A stretch of 64,000 bases of DNA from Butyricicoccus pullicaecorum (GTDB taxonomy: Bacteria > Bacillota > Clostridia > Oscillospirales > Butyricicoccaceae): positions 1 through 64,000 of the forward strand of contig JAGZIW010000010.1 in assembly GCA_018366035.1 (NCBI GenBank), read 5' to 3'. Positions 34,163-42,703 of the stretch are shown here, in pieces. The notes below the pieces were generated by a model. That model did not search any database and was not told where the DNA came from. It saw only the letters and a list, made by a program, of their open reading frames with translations. The position numbers and the translations under genes are program-made. Numbering within the stretch: position 1 is the first letter of the stretch; each line of letters begins with the position of its first letter.

Positions 34163-36409
34163 TCACCGCAAAGCCTCCTGCTCTGCCTGATGAATAAGCG
34201 CCGCTGCCCCACGACTGTTTTCCAGTTCCCGCTCGCGCAGTAAATTTGCTGTTGCATTGACTTCTTCGTCCAGCTTTCCCGACACACATTCATCAATCAG
34301 CGGACACAGCTTTTGAGCGGTCACCTCCGCAAGCTGAATACAGGTGTGGGAGCCAATATACTTGAGAAAACCGTCCACCTTGATATCATAACTCATGCCA
34401 ATCACAGGCACACCGCGGCAGGCAGAAAACATCAGAGAATGCAGCCGGATTCCAATCACCGTTTTCATACGCGCCAGCAGCCCAATGGTTTCTTCGATGG
34501 GCAGGCGGCAGTCTACCATATAATAAGGACAGCTTAACTTATCTGCAACCATACGGGCAGGCGCAACATCACTTGGAAACTCGATCGGTACAAACACAGG
34601 GGTCAGCCCGTGCGTATGATAGGCATACTCTGCCGCTCGGGCGATTTCATCGGAAACGGCCTCCAATCCCTTCCAGTTGCGCAGGCTAAAGCCCAGATAG
34701 CGTCCATCGGCGGGAATTCCAAGCGCCTCCATCACCTGATCCATCTGCGCATCTCCTGCTGGGTGCAGAATAATTGTCGGGTCAGCTGCCAGCCGAATTT
34801 CCGGCTCTACAATGCCCATGCGCGTCAGCTCCCCATGAGACAGATCATCACGCAGCGTAATGAGATCCACCGCACGGTTAATGGTGCGGGCAGTATAATT
34901 GCGGTTCATCGGCCGGCGAATGGGCCCAATGCCGCAGCCATACATCATGACCTTGCAGCCAAGACGTTTTGCAATATCCAAGGTAACAAGATAATATACC
35001 AGAGAACGTGTCGAGGTAACGTCCTGCATCAAGCTGCCGCCGCCATTGATATAGAGCGCTGCCCGACGAAACTTTCGCATAATAACAGGCAAATTAAAGG
35101 TATACACTGCGCCTGTACGATAGAGCAGTTTTGTTTCCTTTGGGCGGCGGGACATGACCGTAATCGGTCTGTCTGGATCAAAGGCACGCATTTCCTGCAC
35201 GATTCCGCTTAAAATCGCATCATCTCCGGCATTGCCGCGCCCGTAAGCGCCGCAAATCACAATACCGTCCCGTTTATTCTTGGGCTTGTGGTAGAGCCGC
35301 AGCAGCTTTTCATAATTTGCCTCCTGCGTGCGGCACATGGTATCGAGAGAATACTCCCGTGTTGCCTTTTCATACAGCCTGTCTGCAAACAAACGTCTGC
35401 GCTCTGGATCACCACCCAATTTAATAAGATCCTGTGCGAGCGTCTCATGGTCGCGCGGCTCAAAGATATAGCCATTTTCACCGGTATCAATCAGTTCATT
35501 CATGCCGCCCACATCTGAACAAATCGTGGCACAGTGCTCAAGGACACCCTCCAAAATAGAATATGGGAAAGTCTCCGATACCGAAGTCAAAAGATTGATA
35601 TCCATCGCTGCAAAAAAGCGATTGACCGGCGAAACCCACCCGCAAAAGGTCACGCGGTCAGATACGCCCAATTCGTCCACAAGGTCGCGCAGCATTTTTT
35701 CGTCCTCTCCGTCTCCCGCAATCAAGAGCCGAAGCTGCGGGACCTCGCGAACGGCACCCGCAAAGCCGCGCACACAGGTTGCAATATCCTTGACCGCTGT
35801 CAAACGTGCCGCAATGCCACAGAGCACATCGTTCGGTGCCACCTCAATCCCCCATTGTTCGCGGCAATAAGCGGCACGATCCAAGCCCTCAAGAGGACTT
35901 CCAAAATCCATACCATTATAAATGGTAAAGATCTTCTCCGGCTGAAAGCCGCGAGAAATCAGCGTGCGCGCCATACGATCCGCAACCGCCTGATGAAAGT
36001 CCAAAAAGCGCAGCGCAATGGTGTTGGCAAATCCATTCGTCCACTGCTTGAGCGGATTGCCCAAATAGTCATACCGGTAATCGGAATGTACCGTGGTCAA
36101 AACCGGAATATGGAACTTTCTTCCCCGCAGCAATGCGCCGACCAGATTTGCCTTGCCTCCATGGCAGTGAATCACATCTGGCTGAAACTCCGCAATGATT
36201 TTACGCACCTCATTGCGGCAGTATATCGGATTGAAGCTCGGAATGACACGCACATGGATTCCGTTTTTCTCTGCTTCTCTCGGAAACGGCCCATCTCGAA
36301 AGGAAATGAGCATAACCTCATTCCGCTCCCGCAGCGCCTGAATCAGCGTCATAATATGCGTCTTGGCGCCGCCAACATCACCGCCGCCCATCATTTGTAG
36401 GATTCTCAT
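34163..36409 (-). CDS. Fusion of GT4 glycosyltransferase and CsaB-type pyruvyl transferase
   Basis: The 748-residue protein joins two enzymes. Residues about 1-375 are a GT4 glycosyltransferase (MGGGDVGGAKTHI at the start, AGDGEDEKML, and the donor-site SVSETFPYSILEGV). Residues about 385-700 are a polysaccharide pyruvyl transferase of the CsaB type (GAYGRGNAGDDAIL, YINGGGSLMQD, GIRLHSLMFS). CsaB pyruvylates secondary cell-wall polymers so that SLH domains can bind. I use the ATG at 36409 with GGAGG; the frame upstream overlaps the flippase gene. It is divergent from the flippase, with a shared promoter region. Known mostly as separate proteins. Confidence 0.9.
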   Translation of the reverse strand: MRILQMMGGGDVGGAKTHIMTLIQALRERNEVMLISFRDGPFPREAEKNGIHVRVIPSFNPIYCRNEVRKIIAEFQPDVIHCHGGKANLVGALLRGRKFHIPVLTTVHSDYRYDYLGNPLKQWTNGFANTIALRFLDFHQAVADRMARTLISRGFQPEKIFTIYNGMDFGSPLEGLDRAAYCREQWGIEVAPNDVLCGIAARLTAVKDIATCVRGFAGAVREVPQLRLLIAGDGEDEKMLRDLVDELGVSDRVTFCGWVSPVNRFFAAMDINLLTSVSETFPYSILEGVLEHCATICSDVGGMNELIDTGENGYIFEPRDHETLAQDLIKLGGDPERRRLFADRLYEKATREYSLDTMCRTQEANYEKLLRLYHKPKNKRDGIVICGAYGRGNAGDDAILSGIVQEMRAFDPDRPITVMSRRPKETKLLYRTGAVYTFNLPVIMRKFRRAALYINGGGSLMQDVTSTRSLVYYLVTLDIAKRLGCKVMMYGCGIGPIRRPMNRNYTARTINRAVDLITLRDDLSHGELTRMGIVEPEIRLAADPTIILHPAGDAQMDQVMEALGIPADGRYLGFSLRNWKGLEAVSDEIARAAEYAYHTHGLTPVFVPIEFPSDVAPARMVADKLSCPYYMVDCRLPIEETIGLLARMKTVIGIRLHSLMFSACRGVPVIGMSYDIKVDGFLKYIGSHTCIQLAEVTAQKLCPLIDECVSGKLDEEVNATANLLRERELENSRGAAALIHQAEQEALR

Positions 36410-36445
36410 GCAATGCCTCCATGGTATAATTTCTATCCATACACT

Positions 36446-36473
36446 ATTATACACAAATCCTGTCTGATTGCAA
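36446..36473 (-). promoter_or_regulatory. Promoter of the GT4-CsaB gene
   Basis: TTGCAA (36473-36468), a 16-bp spacer and TATAAT (36451-36446) on the minus strand. The hexamer TTGCAA is its own reverse complement and is also the -35 of the flippase promoter. Confidence 0.75.
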
Positions 36474-36496
36474 TTTATCTTCAGAGATGTTATACT
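36468..36496 (+). promoter_or_regulatory. Promoter of the flippase gene
   Basis: TTGCAA (36468-36473), a 17-bp spacer and TATACT (36491-36496). It shares its -35 hexamer with the divergent promoter, so both cannot be occupied at once. Confidence 0.72.
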
Positions 36497-36514
36497 GAAA
36501 AATAACAAAATCCA

Positions 36515-36539
36515 CCCCCTGACACAGCCTGACAGGGGG
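36515..36539 (+). promoter_or_regulatory. Leader hairpin of the flippase mRNA
   Basis: CCCCCTG/CAGGGGG (36515-36521 with 36533-36539) with an 11-nt loop stands in the 5' leader, about 14 nt before the ribosome site. No T-run follows, so it is not a terminator. It may affect mRNA stability or translation. Confidence 0.45.
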
Positions 36540-36563
36540 AAGTCCATCGGAAGGAACCTTCTC

Positions 36564-38012
36564 ATGTCTGAAAAAAACACGATGACGCGCAACGCCATGC
36601 TGTTCCTGCCTGCAAAAATTGCAGAGGGCATTCTGCTCATGGCAATGTCGTCGCTCTATTCTCACATTCTGACAAAATCTGCGGTTGGTCTTTTTAATGC
36701 CACCAATATGATGGTCAACTTTACATTTCTGCTCATTGCCGCATGGATGTCGAACTCCAATACGCGCTATGTCGCGGAGGAATATAAAAAAGACCGTGCC
36801 GCAAAGCTCTTTTCTACCATTGTTCCCATCTATTTCCTGCTGTGTGCCATTACGGGCGCTGTCTGCGTTGGCATGTACGCTTTTACCCAAGAGGGTTATT
36901 ATCTGCTGGGCGCTGTCATGTTTTGTACCTATTCTGCATTCACCGTGCTCAATAATACGATGGTACAGCTTTCCATTATCCGCCCAGCCATTCTGCTCAG
37001 CCTGACCTCTGCCTCACTCAAGCTGCTGCTCGCGATTTTATTTGTAGGCGGAAAATCCGGCTTTGACTCCCCCACACCGGCGCTCCTTGCCAACATCATT
37101 GCCGATGGTATCGGTGCCTTGGGCGCAATCTTTGCACTTCGAATGCCGCAGGTCGTGCGTCTGTGTCATTTTTCCAAGGTCATGCTCAAAAAGCTGCTCG
37201 CCTTTGGCGTACCGCTTATGGGCGTTGCCCTTTGCACCGCACTTCTCAATCTGATCGACCGCTTTTTGGTTCTGGGTATTTACGGAGACGAGGTCTTTGC
37301 CGTTTATTCCAGCAATGTCTCCATTCCCTCCTCCATCTTTAATATGCTGTCTGTCGGTGTGCTGCGCGGTGTTTATCCTGCCGTTTTACGTGCATGGAGA
37401 GAATCCGGCCGCGATGCTGCCCGCGGGCTTTTGAGCGCCGGTGTGCGGCTTTATATGCTCATTGCCTTTCCCGCCGCCTTCGGTCTCACAGCAGTAGCAC
37501 TGCCATTTACCCGCATTTTCTTTGACTCCGGATATGATGCAGGTGCCCCCGCAATCGGTCTCATGTCCTTTACCATGGTGCTGATGGGTCTTACCGAATA
37601 TGCAAATAAAGGATTTGAACTGGAACAAAATACACGTCCCGTCATATTCAACAGCGCTGCTGCAACCATAATTAAAGTGGTATCCAGTGTCATTCTGATT
37701 CAAAAAATCGGCTTTCTCGGTGGTGCAGTTGGCTCAGTCATCGCTCTTGGCTGTTATTTCGTCATTACAGCAGTGCGTGTACGCCGCTACTTCATGTGGC
37801 AGGTTGCCCCGCGTACCTTTGTATCCATACTCATATCCTCTGCACTTTGCGGTGCGGCTGCATACGGCTGTACCCTGCTGCCTGTAAATGACCTGCTACG
37901 TCTGATGCTTGCCATTGTCTTGGGTGGTCTGACCTACCTTATCTGCATCATCGGCTCAGGCGAAGCACGCGAAGAAGCTGCCCTGATTATGAAAAAGTTG
38001 CATCGTTCCTGA
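36564..38012 (+). CDS. Polysaccharide flippase (MATE/MOP superfamily)
   Basis: The 482-residue protein has 12-14 hydrophobic segments and resembles Wzx/SpoVB-type exporters that flip lipid-linked oligosaccharides across the membrane. Recognisable are the N-terminal AKIAEGILLMAMSSLYSHIL and the helix with FNMLSVGVLRGVYPAVLRAW. GGAAGGA lies 8 nt before the ATG at 36564. It is paired with the GT4-CsaB gene, so export of the pyruvylated wall polymer or its precursor is a reasonable inference. Confidence 0.85.
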   Translation: MSEKNTMTRNAMLFLPAKIAEGILLMAMSSLYSHILTKSAVGLFNATNMMVNFTFLLIAAWMSNSNTRYVAEEYKKDRAAKLFSTIVPIYFLLCAITGAVCVGMYAFTQEGYYLLGAVMFCTYSAFTVLNNTMVQLSIIRPAILLSLTSASLKLLLAILFVGGKSGFDSPTPALLANIIADGIGALGAIFALRMPQVVRLCHFSKVMLKKLLAFGVPLMGVALCTALLNLIDRFLVLGIYGDEVFAVYSSNVSIPSSIFNMLSVGVLRGVYPAVLRAWRESGRDAARGLLSAGVRLYMLIAFPAAFGLTAVALPFTRIFFDSGYDAGAPAIGLMSFTMVLMGLTEYANKGFELEQNTRPVIFNSAAATIIKVVSSVILIQKIGFLGGAVGSVIALGCYFVITAVRVRRYFMWQVAPRTFVSILISSALCGAAAYGCTLLPVNDLLRLMLAIVLGGLTYLICIIGSGEAREEAALIMKKLHRS

Positions 38013-38021
38013 TTTTTCAGC

Positions 38022-38050
38022 TTGAAAAGCGTGCGCGGGAATGATATGAT
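38022..38050 (+). promoter_or_regulatory. xpt promoter
   Basis: TTGAAA (38022-38027), a 17-bp spacer and TATGAT (38045-38050). The -35 lies right after the flippase stop codon. I see no purine riboswitch between it and xpt. Confidence 0.65.
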
Positions 38051-38118
38051 AAATAATAATCAAATTCGACATTTTTTGAATACTCAACAAAAGATACTAT
38101 TTTCGGGGGTAATGATTG

Positions 38119-38706
38119 ATGCAATTATTGGAAAATGCCATTTTGGAGCGCGGCCGCGTCAAGGACGGTGACGTTCTCAAGGTCGATGCCTTTTTGAATC
38201 ACCAGATGGACGTTGCACTCATTAACGAGCTTGGCAAGGAGTTTTTCCGTCGTTTCAGCGATCAGGGCGTTACAAAGATCCTGACCATTGAGGCATCTGG
38301 TATTGGCATTGCATGTATCACCGCACAGCATTTCGGTGTTCCGGTTGTGTTCGCCAAAAAAACACAGTCCCGCAATATTGACGGCGAAGTGCTGACCTCT
38401 CAGGTCACTTCTTTCACCCATCAGCGCAACTATGACATCATTGTTTCTGCACGTTTTCTCGACCCGTCCGACCGCGTCCTTCTCATTGATGACTTCCTCG
38501 CTAAGGGCAGTGCAATGCTCGGACTCATCTCTCTTGTACGTCAGTCTGGCGCACAAATCGTTGGTGCCGGCATCTGCATCGAAAAGGGCTTCGATGTTGG
38601 CGGCGAGGCAATTCGCAATCTTGGTGTCCATGTAGAATCACTTGCAGTCATCAAGGAAATGCGCGATGGTCACGTGTGCTTTGACCACGAGTTGGAGCCC
38701 GCATAA
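38119..38706 (+). CDS. xpt: Xanthine phosphoribosyltransferase
   Basis: Xpt salvages xanthine to XMP using PRPP. The 195-residue protein has the type I PRTase PRPP loop VLLIDDFLAKGSAM and the family start LLENAILERGRVKDGDVLKVDAFLNHQ (given here only in part: ILERGRV, LNHQMD). GGGGGT lies before the ATG at 38119. It is monocistronic with its own terminator and no pbuX beside it. Confidence 0.94.
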   Translation: MQLLENAILERGRVKDGDVLKVDAFLNHQMDVALINELGKEFFRRFSDQGVTKILTIEASGIGIACITAQHFGVPVVFAKKTQSRNIDGEVLTSQVTSFTHQRNYDIIVSARFLDPSDRVLLIDDFLAKGSAMLGLISLVRQSGAQIVGAGICIEKGFDVGGEAIRNLGVHVESLAVIKEMRDGHVCFDHELEPA

Positions 38707-38714
38707 CAGAATCC

Positions 38715-38751
38715 AAGCGGACAGATAATGGTTATCTGTTCGCTTCTTTTT
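38715..38751 (+). terminator. xpt terminator
   Basis: AAGCG-ACAGATAA/TTATCTGT-CGCTT (38715-38745, one mismatch pair) followed by CTTTTT. Confidence 0.85.
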
Positions 38752-38804
38752 GCTTTGTCCCGCAGGAAACAGCCCGTTTTGCGTGTCTTTTTTGCTGTGC
38801 GGAC

Positions 38805-38833
38805 TTGATATCATACAAAATTCTCGATATAAT
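38805..38833 (+). promoter_or_regulatory. aspS promoter
   Basis: TTGATA (38805-38810), a 17-bp spacer and TATAAT (38828-38833), about 50 bp before the start codon. Confidence 0.8.
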
Positions 38834-38886
38834 AAAAAGGTAACCATTCTGAAAATTAAAAATCCAGATAGAGAGGCGTAAACACT

Positions 38887-40209
38887 ATGGAGTTTATCAC
38901 CACCCCCAAGCAGTATATTGATGCGGTGCAGGACGCTGCCGCTTCCATCGGCAAATCGGTCACCTTCCGAGGCACCGTACACCGTGTACGCGATATGTCT
39001 GATTTTGCATTTGTTGTCATTCGCGTTAACCGCGGTTTGATCCAGTGCATGTTTTCCGGTGAAATCGACGGCATGACCAAGGCAGAAATCAAGGACGGCA
39101 TGGTCGTTGAGGTTTCCGGCACTGTTCGCGAGGAGCCACGCGCAGAGCACGGCTTCGAGGTTGTTCTGTCTAGCGTCAAGATTCTTTCCCGTCCGGCAGA
39201 GCAGATTCCGGTTCCGCTCGGCAAGAAATATCTGGGCATGACATTGGACGCCGAGCTTCCGCTCCGTCCCATCACTCTGCGGCACCCGCGCAAACAGGCA
39301 ATTTTCCGCATACAGGGCGCTATCGCGGACGGCTTTGCAGAATATATGATCCAGCAGGGCTTTACCCATATTCATACGCCGAAAATCGTATCTGCCGGCG
39401 CAGAGGGCGGCGCCAATATCTTTAAGCTCGATTACTTTGGTCAGCAGGCATATCTTGCGCAGTCTCCCCAATTCTACAAGCAGTATACCGCAGGTATTTT
39501 CGGACGTGTATTCGAAATCGGCAATGTCTACCGTGCAGAGCGCCATAACACTTCCCGTCACCTCAATGAATATATTGGACTAGACTTCGAGATGGCATAT
39601 ATCGATTCCATGCAAGATGTTATGGAAATGGAAACCGGTATGCTCAAATATGTCATTTCCTATGTAGAAAAGCACTGCAAGGAAGAGCTTGAAATGCTGG
39701 GCACCAAACTCCCTGTCATTGATAAGATCCCAACCGTTACCTTTACCGAGGCGAAGGAAATCATGCAGGAGAAGTTCGATCACAAGTCCAAAAATCGTTA
39801 TGACCTCAATCCAGACGAAGAGGTCATGATGTGCAAATGGGCAGAGGAAACCTACGGCTCTGAGTTTGTCTTTGTGACGCACTTCCCATCTGCAAAGCGT
39901 CCATTCTATGCAATGGACGATCCGGAGAATCCAAAATTTGCCCTGTCCTTTGACCTTCTGTTCCGCGGTCTGGAAATCACCACTGGCGGACAGCGTGTGC
40001 ACGACTACCACGAGCAAGTCAAAAAGCTGGAGGAGCGCAAAATGGACGTTTCTCTCTTTGACTCCTTCCTCATGATGCACAAATACGGCATGCCGCCGCA
40101 CGGTGGTCTGGGCATTGGTCTCGAGCGCTTGACGCTTCAGCTGCTCGGTCTTAAAAATATCCGTGAAACCTCGATGTTCCCGCGTGATATGACTCGTCTG
40201 GTTCCGTAA
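38887..40209 (+). CDS. aspS: Aspartyl-tRNA synthetase, archaeal/non-discriminating type
   Basis: The 440-residue class II synthetase has an N-terminal OB-fold (about 15-105), motif 2 with FEIGNVYRAERHNTSRHLNEY and motif 3 GLGIGLERLTLQLLGL. It lacks the large GAD insertion of the normal bacterial enzyme (about 590 residues), and its length and motifs match the archaeal genre. Such enzymes are usually non-discriminating and charge both tRNA-Asp and tRNA-Asn, with GatCAB completing Asn-tRNA. Residues deciding tRNA discrimination were not examined. Confidence 0.93.
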   Translation: MEFITTPKQYIDAVQDAAASIGKSVTFRGTVHRVRDMSDFAFVVIRVNRGLIQCMFSGEIDGMTKAEIKDGMVVEVSGTVREEPRAEHGFEVVLSSVKILSRPAEQIPVPLGKKYLGMTLDAELPLRPITLRHPRKQAIFRIQGAIADGFAEYMIQQGFTHIHTPKIVSAGAEGGANIFKLDYFGQQAYLAQSPQFYKQYTAGIFGRVFEIGNVYRAERHNTSRHLNEYIGLDFEMAYIDSMQDVMEMETGMLKYVISYVEKHCKEELEMLGTKLPVIDKIPTVTFTEAKEIMQEKFDHKSKNRYDLNPDEEVMMCKWAEETYGSEFVFVTHFPSAKRPFYAMDDPENPKFALSFDLLFRGLEITTGGQRVHDYHEQVKKLEERKMDVSLFDSFLMMHKYGMPPHGGLGIGLERLTLQLLGLKNIRETSMFPRDMTRLVP

Positions 40210-40215
40210 AAAAGC

Positions 40216-40250
40216 AAAAAAAATCCGCCGAATCCGGCGGATTTTTTTTG
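40216..40250. terminator. Bidirectional terminator between aspS and the HPr paralogue
   Basis: A 10-bp stem, AAATCCGCCG/CGGCGGATTT with a 4-nt loop, is flanked by A-rich and T-rich runs and can serve both converging genes. Confidence 0.9.
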
Positions 40251-40300
40251 CTTTTAATAGAAAATGGCGGCTTACTATCTGTAAACCGCCATATTTTTGA

Positions 40301-40537
40301 TTATTCTTCGATTTCGAGGTAATCTTGCAGATCCTTGAACAGCGCAGTCGGATCGATATCGTCCTCAACAACCAACTGAAGCGGCTCATTGAGGGACAGC
40401 AGGAACATACCCAGCAGGCTCTTTGCGTCTACCTGACCGGACTTGCCAAAAATCCAAATATCATAGCTGTACTTGGATACAATGCGGTTGATCTGCTGAA
40501 TGTCTTCGGTATTTTTTACCTTGATCTTTCTGGTCAT
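40301..40537 (-). CDS. HPr-family protein without histidine (Crh-like)
   Basis: The 78-residue protein has the HPr regulatory segment VDAKSLLGMFLL with a Ser40 that corresponds to Ser46 of HPr, the target of HPr kinase. It has no histidine at all, so it cannot carry phosphate in the PTS. In Bacillus, Crh is such a paralogue and acts with CcpA in catabolite repression; here that role is inference. AGGAGG precedes the ATG; TATAAT at 40589-40584 is a probable -10. No hprK in the window. Confidence 0.82.
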   Translation of the reverse strand: MTRKIKVKNTEDIQQINRIVSKYSYDIWIFGKSGQVDAKSLLGMFLLSLNEPLQLVVEDDIDPTALFKDLQDYLEIEE

Positions 40538-40825
40538 GAGGGTTTCCTCCTTTAGTAATGGAACTTACATTTTCACTGTTTACATTATAGTATGTTTCTC
40601 TGGAAAATGGAAGTGTTTTTTTTAAGAAAACGTAATTTTGTCAATCTTTCCCTGAGAAAATAGAATGCTTCTCCAGCAAACCATATTTTCGTCTTATTCA
40701 ACAAATTTAATCAGTATTTTTTGTATAAAACAACCATTCCACGTCGATAATTCTCCACAAACACAAGCGATTCAAAAGCACACCCCAAAACTCTTCCATC
40801 GAACTGGCAGCCAAATAGAAAAATA

Positions 40826-41149
40826 TTAGAGTGATTCTCTCCGACGCAGTCTTTTCATCAAATAAATCAGTGCGGTCATATCCTCCTCCGACAACTCACG
40901 CATTTCTTCCAATGCTTCCTGTATCAGCTTGGGATACTTTACCCGATCATCAAAAAACTGCATGGGCGTCATATCGAAATATTCGCATATATTCAAAAAT
41001 TGTTTCATGGAAGGCATCGCCTTTCCTGATGAAATGGATTGAATATAGTTCTTATTTTGTCCCAATGCAAAACTCATGTGATATTCTGATACATCTTTTT
41101 GCAAGCGTAGCTCTGTAATTCGATTTCGAATGTACATCGTGTAGTCCAT
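40826..41149 (-). CDS. XRE-family helix-turn-helix protein
   Basis: The 107-residue protein has a Cro/CI-type helix-turn-helix (about 8-62; FALGQNKNYIQSISSGKAMPSM covers the reading helix, quoted here as NKNYIQSISSGK) followed by a helical tail (about 70-107) with LSEEDMTALIYLMKRLRRRE. The tail might mediate dimerisation. It is divergent from the 145-residue ORF, with a 127-bp AT-rich interval between that holds several TATAAT-like hexamers. The stretch 40590-40825 downstream of it contains nothing I can identify. Confidence 0.82.
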   Translation of the reverse strand: MDYTMYIRNRITELRLQKDVSEYHMSFALGQNKNYIQSISSGKAMPSMKQFLNICEYFDMTPMQFFDDRVKYPKLIQEALEEMRELSEEDMTALIYLMKRLRRRESL

Positions 41150-41188
41150 TTTAGTTCACCTCTACACAATGATAAATAGATTTCCTAC

Positions 41189-41217
41189 TTTAATATCCAC
41201 ATTATATATGGTATAAT
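41189..41217 (+). promoter_or_regulatory. Possible promoter of the 145-residue ORF
   Basis: TTTAAT (41189-41194), 17 bp, TATAAT (41212-41217). The interval is AT-rich and has other -10-like hexamers, so the exact promoter is uncertain. Confidence 0.4.
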
Positions 41218-41276
41218 CCCCTTAATATAACGAATATATCCATATATAATAATGCACTTAGAGGGGAGGGACTTTC

Positions 41277-41714
41277 ATGTACACAGCAACCTGCGGCATT
41301 TTGCTTTTGGGCAGCGATTCAGAAGTCAAAAAAGCAGCACAATTTACCTCTGTGCTGCAAAACATCTTAACCAAGGAAAAAGTCAGTCGTATCTTATTTG
41401 AAAATAACAATCCAATCCAATTCACACGTCTCACAAGAGACCAGATCCCAAACGCCATTTCTTTGGAGCTTGTAAGCTGCTATGCATCTCATATAGATTA
41501 CAGTGTGCTCTATGCAGAGTATGACCAGATCCACAATCTTCCGCGAGAACACACCTCAATACGTCACGCATTATTCGCCGTGCGCAAATTTATCATCGAC
41601 CGAAGCGATATCATTATCTATAATGCTGCATCTCCGGCTGCCATGCAGGAGCGTATTCAAAAATATCTTTCCCGCACAAAAAACAAACTACTCATAGATA
41701 TTGACCAGTTCTAA
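41277..41714 (+). CDS. Unknown 145-residue protein, possibly SLOG/Rossmann-like
   Basis: The product starts with a short beta strand and glycine turn (GILLLGSDSE) and ends with a region RKFIIDRSDIIIYNAASP that resembles the R..mvD.SD.lia motif of SLOG/YpsA proteins, though the GGT motif is missing. No membrane or signal segment. GAGGGGAGGG precedes the ATG. It faces an XRE regulator, which may control it. Family membership is a guess from pattern only. Confidence 0.5.
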   Translation: MYTATCGILLLGSDSEVKKAAQFTSVLQNILTKEKVSRILFENNNPIQFTRLTRDQIPNAISLELVSCYASHIDYSVLYAEYDQIHNLPREHTSIRHALFAVRKFIIDRSDIIIYNAASPAAMQERIQKYLSRTKNKLLIDIDQF

Positions 41715-41740
41715 CCGGCTGCTATGTCTTATCGGTATTT

Positions 41741-42562
41741 TTACCTCTTTGTCTCAGACAATACATGATTGAGTACACCGCCCAAAATCAGCGTTGTACT
41801 CGTCAGATACAGCCAGAGCATGAGCACCATCAGTGCGCCAATGGAGCCATAAAGAATATTATAATTGCCCATGTGATCTACATAATAAGCAAAGCATCGT
41901 GTCAGGATAATCCAGCCTACAAGAGATGTACAAGCCCCCGGCAGTGCCGCATGCCAGCCCATTCGAACAGGCGGTACCAACCGATACAGCAGCATCAAAA
42001 ACACCAGCGCAATAAAAATTGCTGCGGGATAGCCAAGATAGCGCACCAGAATCAGTCCCGAATACAGCATGGGAAACCACCGCATAACCAGCTGCAAAAA
42101 TTCCTGTCCTACCACGATCAGAAAAATACTTGCCCCCAAAAGCAGCAGCAGACCTCCAGTTAAAACCAACGATACCAAAAGGTTGTGCAGCATTGTATGG
42201 TTGGTGGTGCACCGATAGATACGCCGCATAGAATACATGATCGAGCGCACCGCACGCGAAAGAAAATACAGCGTCAGGCAGCTTCCCAGCAGCAGGGGAC
42301 GCACCGAATCATTGGACCCCAGAAAGGTCATATAATTTACTAAGATCTGCTGTACATCTGTGGGCAGGAAGCGTGTGGCATTGAGGATCGTCACCTCAGA
42401 CAGGTGCGCAAGTCCCAATAAAGAGTTCAGCACCATCAGCAGAGGGAACAGGGAAAACAGCAAAAAAAATGCCAGCTCTGCGGCAGCATGTGCAACACCA
42501 TCTTTAAAATATCGTTCCACCAGACGCATGGGAATATAGACCGGACGTGGTAAGTGATTCAC
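41741..42562 (-). CDS. YihY/BrkB-family membrane protein
   Basis: The 273-residue integral membrane protein has about six helices. HAAAELAFFLLFSLFPLLMVLNSLL (here cited as AAELAFFLLFSLFP) and GALMVLMLWLYLTSTTLILGG (cited as LMLWLYLTSTTLILGG) are family signatures at the first and last helices. The family is widespread, once misnamed RNase BN, and has no established activity. It converges on the 145-residue ORF with 26 bp between. Confidence 0.85.
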   Translation of the reverse strand: MNHLPRPVYIPMRLVERYFKDGVAHAAAELAFFLLFSLFPLLMVLNSLLGLAHLSEVTILNATRFLPTDVQQILVNYMTFLGSNDSVRPLLLGSCLTLYFLSRAVRSIMYSMRRIYRCTTNHTMLHNLLVSLVLTGGLLLLLGASIFLIVVGQEFLQLVMRWFPMLYSGLILVRYLGYPAAIFIALVFLMLLYRLVPPVRMGWHAALPGACTSLVGWIILTRCFAYYVDHMGNYNILYGSIGALMVLMLWLYLTSTTLILGGVLNHVLSETKR

Positions 42563-42668
42563 TTGGATACACCGCCTTTCCTGCCCTTATTTTACCAGTA
42601 TTCCATCTGCTTGACAAGGCGCATCGCGTCGAGACGAAAGCTTTTCCCCTTTGTGCGGCGATGCAATC

Positions 42669-42697
42669 TTGCGTTTGCCAAATAAGTTTGTTATAAT
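42669..42697 (+). promoter_or_regulatory. Promoter of the hyd maturation operon
   Basis: TTGCGT (42669-42674), a 17-bp spacer and TATAAT (42692-42697), with the start predicted near 42704, more than 200 bp before the first gene. Confidence 0.72.
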
Positions 42698-42703
42698 AAA
42701 ATC

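Noticed and set aside
38013..38118. Guanine riboswitch upstream of xpt
   Set aside because: The leader is only about 60 nt after the promoter and lacks the conserved loop and junction sequences.
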